From a bacterium BMS3Abin04 (GTDB lineage Bacteria; Bacteroidota; Ignavibacteria; Ignavibacteriales; Melioribacteraceae): DNA of 34,815 bases. Shown piece by piece: positions 10,262 through 18,000 of this stretch. Location: positions 1 through 34,815 of the forward strand of contig BDSW01000041.1 of NCBI GenBank assembly GCA_002898175.1, written 5' to 3'. The notes below the pieces were generated by a model, which had not been told where the DNA came from, did not search any database, and saw only the letters and a list, made by a program, of their open reading frames with translations. Positions within the stretch are counted from its first letter, which is position 1. Each line of letters starts with the position of its first letter. The position numbers and the translations under genes were made by a program.

Positions 10262-12277
10262 TTAAAATAACATTGAAAAGGACAACATGGTGTTTTCGAC
10301 CCAGAACAAAACTTTAGATGCATATTTCCAAACCACCGATGTCCTCGGTTTTCTGCTAAGACTATTATTTTCCAGGTTAATATCAATTGCAAGTTTATTA
10401 TAAGGATCGACTTTTGCCCAAGCTATTCTTTTTGATTTAACATATTTGAAAACCTTAACTCTTCCCTTCCCGTTCCACCTTTCCAAAATTTCTGAACCAT
10501 TATCAAAATGAACCAGAATTTCGACAGGCATCTTAACTTCGCCAAGCCTGTCTATATAAATTTTAGATTCGTAAAGTTTCGATGATTGTTTTTTAGAAAG
10601 AGAATCCGTCCGGGGAACCACTTTATTCGAATCATCAAATATTCCTCTATCCTTATTGATTTTTCTCGTTCTGATACTTGATAATCGATAGTCGCAAACA
10701 CCCGTTCCGTAAAGCACTTGATCGAAAAACCAATTCAAGTTATTTCCCAAATACGAATCATTCTTTTCAAACATTATTTCATTTACAACATTGATAAAAT
10801 CCCTTCCCGTAGGATGTTTGAATTTCCATTTTTCGAAATAAGTTTTCATAATTTTATTCATAGTTTTCAATCCAACCAATCTTTCAAGTGTAGTCATCCA
10901 AGTTGCGGTTTTATTATACGTGATTGTTCCGTAATTTCCTTCCTTGTACTTCCATGCAAAATTGGCATCGGGTGCAGCTTTAGGATTACGCATTCCAACG
11001 TAACCCGCTCTCATAAATTCAAAATCGCCAAAATGGAAACCGAATAAATTAAACACCGAGGTTTTTTTACCATAAAAATGATTCATGATTCGCGTCTCGA
11101 AATAAGTATTAAACCCTTCGTCCATCCAAGCTTCTTCAAATTCATTCGTTGCAAGCAATCCCATAAAGTAATTATGACCGAATTCATGAACAGTTACATC
11201 CTCAATCAATTTCATCCCTTCGGGAATTCCCCAAAGAGCCATTGTTGTAAAAAAAGTCGGATATTCCATACCGGTAGCAGCCGATGCATAATAAGGCGGA
11301 TCAACCAATGTAACCGTTGTGTAAGGATAAACTCCGAGATTATCATTAAAGTAATCAAGCGCATTGATAAGCGAACTAATAAACCTGTCTTTCATATAAA
11401 GATGATTAGGCTGCAGCAGCGCTTTAATTTGAACATGTTTCCATCGTGTTTCAACAACTTTATAATGCTTGAATGCCGTCCAGGCAAAATCTACAACATC
11501 TTCAGCTAAATAGTTAACGGTTTTTGTGCCGTCTGTATTTATCTTGGTGTTTATATGCAGCCCTGTTGCTCCAACTACATATTCTTTTGGTAATGTGATT
11601 GAAATATCATAATTCCCAAAATCGGCATAGAACTCAGTATTAGAATGATATTGATGACAATTCCAACCACCTTTTGTTGCAAAACGTTGACCGGGAACTT
11701 CATATACACCAATTTTAGGGAACCATTGTGCTATTAAAAAATAGTCTCTGCTAAAACCCGAACGGGCAACAACTTTAGGTAATTTAGTTTGAAATTGAAT
11801 ATTTAATACTATAACGGATTCGGGTAAAACAGGTTTATCCAGCTTAACGCTTATAACCGTACGATCATCTTTGTTGTTATCGTCCGGGTGAATAAACCGG
11901 ATATTATTTTTAAGCTCGTAACCGTTTTCGCCTTTCATAGATTCAACATTTACCCATCCCCAATCCAAAGTATCTTTTGCTTTAATATTTTCTCCCCGGA
12001 ATCTATGTCCGCCTTCTTTATAAAAAGTCGACTTTGTATTTTTAAATGCATTGAGATACATATGAAACCGGAGTTCTTTAATAGTATCTGCCGAACTATT
12101 TTTCCAAGTTAAGATTTCCGATCCAACTATTTGTTTTGTAGTTGGGTTAAATTCAACATTCATTTTATAATTGGCAATTCGAGGACTTAAGGGTTTATCG
12201 GAAATTGTGGGTTGTGCGATGGAAGTTGATGATGAAATTAAAGTAAATATTATTAGAAAATTTTTTATGCTTCTCAT
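10262..12277 (-). CDS. M1 family metallopeptidase (aminopeptidase-like)
   Basis: 671 aa with signal peptide; HEFGHNYFMGLLATNEFEEAWMDE (HExxH-18-E zinc site). Confidence 0.9.
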   Translation of the reverse strand: MRSIKNFLIIFTLISSSTSIAQPTISDKPLSPRIANYKMNVEFNPTTKQIVGSEILTWKNSSADTIKELRFHMYLNAFKNTKSTFYKEGGHRFRGENIKAKDTLDWGWVNVESMKGENGYELKNNIRFIHPDDNNKDDRTVISVKLDKPVLPESVIVLNIQFQTKLPKVVARSGFSRDYFLIAQWFPKIGVYEVPGQRFATKGGWNCHQYHSNTEFYADFGNYDISITLPKEYVVGATGLHINTKINTDGTKTVNYLAEDVVDFAWTAFKHYKVVETRWKHVQIKALLQPNHLYMKDRFISSLINALDYFNDNLGVYPYTTVTLVDPPYYASAATGMEYPTFFTTMALWGIPEGMKLIEDVTVHEFGHNYFMGLLATNEFEEAWMDEGFNTYFETRIMNHFYGKKTSVFNLFGFHFGDFEFMRAGYVGMRNPKAAPDANFAWKYKEGNYGTITYNKTATWMTTLERLVGLKTMNKIMKTYFEKWKFKHPTGRDFINVVNEIMFEKNDSYLGNNLNWFFDQVLYGTGVCDYRLSSIRTRKINKDRGIFDDSNKVVPRTDSLSKKQSSKLYESKIYIDRLGEVKMPVEILVHFDNGSEILERWNGKGRVKVFKYVKSKRIAWAKVDPYNKLAIDINLENNSLSRKPRTSVVWKYASKVLFWVENTMLSFSMLF

Positions 12278-12505
12278 TTATTTACCCATTTATATTTAGA
12301 GTATTGTTTTGTATTGAGCAATAGCAAGAACAAGATTAAGAGCAAAAAATAAAATAGACTACTTTGGTAAGTTAAGACAATGAAAGATACAAATTTCGAG
12401 TGAAAATATCTTTACCGCGAATATCAATAACAATTTAGATTTTAGTTCCCGAAATATACAGCGTATCTCCCGTTTACCCCATGCGGAGGAGTTCGCAAGG
12501 TTTTA

Positions 12506-12600
12506 ATATAACGATGTTGCCGATAAGCTGCTGCCCTACTTGTCCCGCTGTTTTTGCGGGAAAATAACGATGCAGCATTGTCCGACAACACCTAATTATT
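12506..12600. repeat. Imperfect hairpin element, attC-like (candidate)
   Basis: Arms GTTGCCGATAAGCTGC (12516-12531) and GCAGCATTGTCCGACAAC (12572-12589) pair with one mismatch and two bulged bases on one strand; internal hairpin tcccgc/gcggga at 12543-12561; ATATAAC box at the left end. Confidence 0.4.
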
Positions 12601-12781
12601 AAAATTATTTTTTTATAATCGAACTACTGTGAACCTACAATTCAGTACGAACGACGGAAAACCCCTTTGAAATTACAAGTACAACATAGCGTACCGCTTT
12701 CCGGCTTAGCTCAACACAGGATTATATCGAAGTCCGGCTATCACCGGATTCGGTATGAATCATTTATAACGTTATACCTTT

Positions 12782-13015
12782 TTATAAATCAAATTCATCC
12801 GCTTTGACATTGGCAACTTTTTTAAGTGCTTTCTTAAATTTAGTTTTACTTGCTCTTTTGGCTCTATTTGCTATATATTCTTCGGTCATAATTGCAGAAA
12901 TTTTTTCAGCTAACGCAGATGATACTAATTGATTAATAGAAGTATTTTCTTTTTTAGCTAAGTCTCTAGCTTTTTTATGTAATGATTCTGGTAATCTTAA
13001 ACTAATGGTACTCAT
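12782..13015 (-). CDS. Ribbon-helix-helix/HicB-like antitoxin of a type II toxin-antitoxin pair
   Basis: 77 aa; MSTISLRLPESLHKKARDLAKKENTSINQLVSSALAEKI RHH-type N-terminus; 4-nt overlap with the upstream PIN gene. Confidence 0.85.
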   Translation of the reverse strand: MSTISLRLPESLHKKARDLAKKENTSINQLVSSALAEKISAIMTEEYIANRAKRASKTKFKKALKKVANVKADEFDL

Positions 13016-13440
13016 AATTTCTCTCCAATTTTTTTTAGTAACTCTTTAGGAGTAAGTGCTTTTAAATTAAATTTTTCTATATTCTTGAAATCCTTTTTGT
13101 TGAAAGTAATTACATAATCACATTCAGATTCAACAGCTAGTTCAAGAATCATATCATCTTTTAGGTCCTTTAGAAAAGGTCTCCATAGATAGAATATTTT
13201 TCTTTTCTTCCCAATTAAACAGATATAATCTAAAATATTATTAATTTCAGTGAAATTAAGTTTAATTTGAGACTTACTCCTTTTTATAACATCTTCATAT
13301 TCTAATATTAGTGGTACTGAAATAAAAACACTAAAACGACTATCGTCAATAATTGACAATAGCTTAAAAGAAAAACCATTTCGTGATTTTAATGCAGAAA
13401 CAATAACATTAGTATCAATAACAATTTTTAGTTTTTTCAT
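13012..13440 (-). CDS. PIN-domain toxin of a type II toxin-antitoxin system
   Basis: 142 aa; IVIDTNVIVSALKS, EYEDVIKRS, LKDLKDDMILELAVESECDYVITFNKKDF carry the expected PIN acidic residues. Confidence 0.9.
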   Translation of the reverse strand: MKKLKIVIDTNVIVSALKSRNGFSFKLLSIIDDSRFSVFISVPLILEYEDVIKRSKSQIKLNFTEINNILDYICLIGKKRKIFYLWRPFLKDLKDDMILELAVESECDYVITFNKKDFKNIEKFNLKALTPKELLKKIGEKL

Positions 13441-13475
13441 AAAGGTATTATATGCAATACCAATAAAAAAGTCAA
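13441..13475 (-). promoter_or_regulatory. Sigma70-type promoter of the PIN/antitoxin operon with palindromic operator over the -10
   Basis: On the minus strand: TTGACT (13475-13470), 17-nt spacer, TATAAT (13452-13447), ATG at 13440. Palindrome GGTATT-N6-AATACC at 13444-13461 overlaps the -10. Confidence 0.7.
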
Positions 13476-13571
13476 GAAATTAATTTTACGAAGGTATAGC
13501 GGCGTTGCAAATTATATGTTTCCGATAAATTTAACAAACGCAATTTTATAAACAAATTTGAGGTATATACG

Positions 13572-13691
13572 ATGTACACAGAAATAATCAACCGTATGAA
13601 AGAGAATATGCAATTGCATGGATTTTCTCAAAGAACTCAAGAGACATATCTTTACCGGGCGCAAAAGATAAAAGAACAAATATGTGAATAA
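13572..13691 (+). pseudogene. Truncated tyrosine recombinase/integrase N-terminal (SAM-like) fragment
   Basis: ATG ORF encoding MYTEIINRMKENMQLHGFSQRTQETYLYRAQKIKEQICE then stop; resembles the N-terminal arm of phage/integron-type integrases, with no catalytic domain following. Confidence 0.6.
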
Positions 13692-13783
13692 TACTGCCCG
13701 ACAGGACTTAATATAACTATACTTTAATCCCCAAAGATTATTCAGTAACAGCGAAAGAGAACTTTCGCTTTACAAAACGTTTG

Positions 13784-14113
13784 TTAGATCTCTTTTGTTA
13801 ACTCCGAAAACTTTTTATACGGGAAAGCAATTAAACTTTCTGCAAAAAATGCTCCGTTCGCAAGTCCAATCATAGAAACTTTAGCTGCTGTTTCAACATC
13901 GGGAGCTTCATAAATATCCATGAAGTCATATTTACCCAACAAAGCAAAATGAGAAATAAACTTAACTTCAGGACACTTTTCTTTAACTTGTTCAAGCCAA
14001 ACCCGCCCCAATTCAGGTCTGTCCTTAATTTGCTTTAACGATTCCGGAGATAATTTAGTGAGTAGAATAAAGGTTTGCATAACTTTCCTCCTTAATATTA
14101 ATGACATATTCAT
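13784..14113 (-). CDS. GYD domain-containing protein
   Basis: 109 aa; MQTFILLTKLSPESLKQIKDRP...SHFALLGKYDFMDIYEAPDVETAAKVSMIGLANG. True start is probably the internal MQTF (codon 13). Confidence 0.85.
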   Translation of the reverse strand: MNMSLILRRKVMQTFILLTKLSPESLKQIKDRPELGRVWLEQVKEKCPEVKFISHFALLGKYDFMDIYEAPDVETAAKVSMIGLANGAFFAESLIAFPYKKFSELTKEI

Positions 14114-14228
14114 TATTGAGACAATTTTCTTAATTCAGCAGGAAGGATTAAAAACTAATTTATGCGAAATTTACCATGAGCAAAATTTATTGCTTTTCAA
14201 AATTTTTCAGAACCAACAACAATGTAGT

Positions 14229-14510
14229 TTAATTGCTTATTTTCACGCCTTTCCAGAATGCGATATAACCCCTAATCGGTTTTGCGGCATCTTTAGGATT
14301 AGGATAATACCAAGCGGCGTCACGGTTAACTTGGTCATTTACAACAATATCATAATAATTTGCTTCCCCTTTCCATGGACAAGTAGTATGCGTGTGACTT
14401 TTATTTAGGAATTCCATATTTACAGAATCCGGCGGAAAGTATTGATTACCTTCGACAGAAACGGTTTCATCGCTTTCCGCCAGAACAATATCGTTCCAAA
14501 CAGCTTTCAT
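14229..14510 (-). CDS. DUF427 domain-containing protein
   Basis: 93 aa; MKAVWNDIVLAESDETVSVEGNQYFPPDSVN...TTCPWKGEANYYDIVVNDQVNRDAAWYYPNPKDAAKPIRGYIAFWKGV. Confidence 0.93.
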   Translation of the reverse strand: MKAVWNDIVLAESDETVSVEGNQYFPPDSVNMEFLNKSHTHTTCPWKGEANYYDIVVNDQVNRDAAWYYPNPKDAAKPIRGYIAFWKGVKISN

Positions 14511-14557
14511 TTTGCTCCTTCAATAAACCATTCCGGAAATAAAAAAATTTGGAGTAC

Positions 14558-14911
14558 TTATACAGAAATTACAGAATTTTCAGCATCGGGGTAATAAGTA
14601 GGAACATGTTTATCGGCTTCTTTATCGTTTATCCAAGTTTCCCCGTCCAGCAAATAACGGAACTCATATTCTTTGCCTTTTAGTAAACTCATCGTAACTG
14701 TAAAAGACTTATCTTTTTTTAATTTTTTCATTGGTGTTGCATGAATGTCCCAATTATTAAAATCTCCGACTAAGCAAGCTTCTTCAAATTTTTTACCTAA
14801 CTCCGGAGGCACGTTAAATGTAACCTTACAAAGGTCTTTTGTTTTTAAATACTTCTTTCTGATAGCCATTTTTCCCTCTTTTTTATTTGTTTTATATAAC
14901 CAAAATATCAA
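14558..14911 (-). CDS. Stand-alone CBM48/isoamylase early-set (AMPK-beta-like glycogen-binding) domain protein
   Basis: 117 aa; CKVTFNVPPELGKKFEEACLVGDFNNWDIHATPMKKLKKDKSFTVTMSLLKGKEYEFRYLLDGETWINDKEADKHVPTYY. True start probably the internal MAIRKKY. Confidence 0.88.
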   Translation of the reverse strand: MIFWLYKTNKKEGKMAIRKKYLKTKDLCKVTFNVPPELGKKFEEACLVGDFNNWDIHATPMKKLKKDKSFTVTMSLLKGKEYEFRYLLDGETWINDKEADKHVPTYYPDAENSVISV

Positions 14912-15027
14912 TTAAAAATAAAAACAACAATACTAAAATATAAAACTGTCGAACAATTGTTATTTTTATTACGGTTTTACATTATAAAAATACAACAATA
15001 TTTAGACTTCTTTGTGCAATCCAAAAC

Positions 15028-18000
15028 TTATAATTTTCTTGCTACTACAACAGCGCCTTTTAAACTTTCCACTATACCAGACGAATTATTTACAGCCTCT
15101 AACAAAACAATATAAATTCCGATCCTAAGCGGATTACCGTTATCATTTAAACCGTTAAAAATTATTGTACCTTTTGCTCCGCTTGGATCATTATTTATTA
15201 ATGTTCTAACTAATCTTCCTTTGCTGTCGAAAATTCTTATTCTTATTTGTGCAACAGGTTGAGTTAAATTATAATTTATTAAACAAAAATCCTCAAAGCC
15301 GTCATTGTCGGGTGAAAATGGATTGGGAACAAAGCTAAGACTAGAATTTGAAGTGACATTACCAACAAATATAGAATTGGACCTCAGCGGTGTCCCTCCG
15401 CTTCGAGCAACCGAAGTACTCCAATTATCAGCATCATTAGAATTAATTCCGGGGTTAATTCTTTCCAAGGATCTATTTTTCGTATCAAGAATATTTCCAT
15501 TATTCCAATCGGAATTATAAAAAACAGAATCAATTAGATTCCCGTATATATCCGATATTTTTATAAATCCGGATTGATTGGTTAAAGCAAGTGAATTTTT
15601 AGCTGTAATAGTAATATTTGCCGACTGATTTAGCCATGCATAATTATTAAACACAGATGAATCCGCTGCTACCAAAAAATATTCCTTAGGTTTAAGTGTT
15701 TTACTACCTGAAGTCAATGGTAGAAGCAAACCTGAATTGTTTGTAAACTTCCATCCTCCGAGCTCAATATCATTATTCGATATATTATAAAGCTCAATAA
15801 ATTCAGAATTATCTTTATTTGGATCGTACATAATTTCATTTATAATCAAATTATTAAAGTTATAAGCTTCTGCATTTACAATGGAATTTGTCTTACCCGG
15901 AGTGCTGCCGTTCGAATCCAAAGAGGAAGACCAATTTAAGCTATCGTTTGACATATTACTTAGCGAGAGACGCTCAAGAGAAACGCCTGAACTCCCGCCC
16001 CAGTTTGAATTATATTTAACACTATCAATTACAGCTCCTCTAAAATCAAAAATCATAACTCCGTCTTCCGTGTTGCCTAACTTTCCAAAGGAGGATTGAA
16101 AAAGCTTTACATCCTTGGGAAAAGAAATTAATGCCGTATCGGTAGTAATAATAAAATATTCGCCCGGTTTAATAAAATTATCGTTAAAAGTAATTAGATC
16201 TCTTGTCGGTTTTGAAAGCAAATCGCTTATTTGCCAATCTTTGAGGTTAACTGTTTGGTCCAAGTTATTAACACACTCAACCCATTCGGGCGAACCTGCT
16301 TTTGGATTATACATTATTTCATTTATCAGGATTGTTCGGCGTGCATATCCGGATGCAATTTCCTTTTTGAGAAAATTATTTAACGTATCTTCATCGTTTT
16401 GCCAAGTAATTTGTGCTGCAACAACAATCGTATCCTGAATTAGAAAAGTATTATGAGTCGTAACCTTTAACGAATCCCCCGGAAGTAAAGAAAGCCCATT
16501 AATTTTTTCTAAAGTAGTATTTGGATAATCTGTTCCGTAGTAAAAGTTAACATTGAAGTTATCCGCATTTTTAAGCCCATCATTCTTTACGATTACAGAA
16601 ATACTAACTTCTTCATCGGGAAGTGGAAAGCGGGGAACCACATGTATGTTGCCGAAAGTTAAATCATAGTTTTTGGAAGTCACACTATTTATTCTACCGG
16701 GTGTACTTAGTTCAATATCGACCGACGGTTTCCAGTTATAAATTTCTGTAGAGGATTCAACTGAATTTATTCTTTCTAACGAACTACCTTTTTGTCCGTT
16801 CACAGAATTATCATAAAGCATTGAATCAATAGTTATTCCGCGGTCATCAACTAAAACTACTCCGTCAACATCATTATTCAAATTTGCAAAATTTAACTTT
16901 AATAACGGAGCGGGAATAATTCTATGATAATTAAGTATCGACAGACTTTTAGTAATAACAAAAAAGGAACCGGGTAAAATTTCAGCACTTTCATTTATCT
17001 TTTTTGAAACCGGAGTAGTAAAAACATCTTTAATAGACCAACCGGATAGATTTATTTTTTTAGCCGTGTTGTTATAAAATTCAATCCATTCCGGTTCACC
17101 GTTAACGGGATCATACATTACTTCGTTTATTACAACAGACTTCGGCGGGAAGCCGGGCTCAATTGATTTAACAAAGCTATTGTTACTTGTATCTTGGTCT
17201 TCTCCTGATGAAATTAAAATTTCAAATGTTTTTTTATTATTTATTTTTTTAATTGTATAATTAAAATTATAAAGCAGGGAATCTCCCGGAGGCAAAGTTA
17301 GATCTTCAGAAGTTTCAATGAGTCGCACAAAAGTGGAATCCGGATTTGTGTCTTCTGACAATTTAATACTAAAAGTGGCAGCTAATTTTCCTATATTGTT
17401 TATAACCGCAGAAACAGCAACAGTATCATTTACGAAAGGAAACTGGGGAGAAAACTCAATATCCTCAGCCGCCAGGTCGTATTCTTTTTGAGTAACGGAA
17501 TTGATATAGCCGGGTGTAGCCTTAAATTTGCTCAATGAACTTTTCCAATTTTCTTTTTCGTTGCTCGTTTGCCACGCAGATATTCTTTCTAAGGAAGTTC
17601 CGTTATTACCGCCCCAAACGGGTAAATACTTAACGCTGTCAATTATTCTATCCACGGAGTCTTTAATTATTATAACATCACCGTTATTATTAAGTGAAGG
17701 CAGATTAATTACTTTTATTTGTGACGGGATTTGGTAGAAATTGCTTATTAATTCGTTGTCACTTAATACTAAATATTCGTTCGACCCTAAAATTAAATTA
17801 TCTTCCGATATCAAGCTTAACGAAGTATTGTCGGTTAATTTCCAATTTTTAAGATTAATTGAACTATCGCTTCTATTAAACAGTTCAATCCATTCAGGTT
17901 CCTCAGCAGACGGTTTATACATTATCTCATTAATAACAACATCGTTAAAATTGATAAGACTGTTAGCGGCTGTAAAAGATTTAATAAGTTCATCATTTGA

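Noticed and set aside
10718-12112. Plus-strand ORFs antisense to the M1 peptidase
   Set aside because: Composition typical of the reverse complement of a coding gene (Phe/Ile/Ser/Cys rich); no start context or domain.
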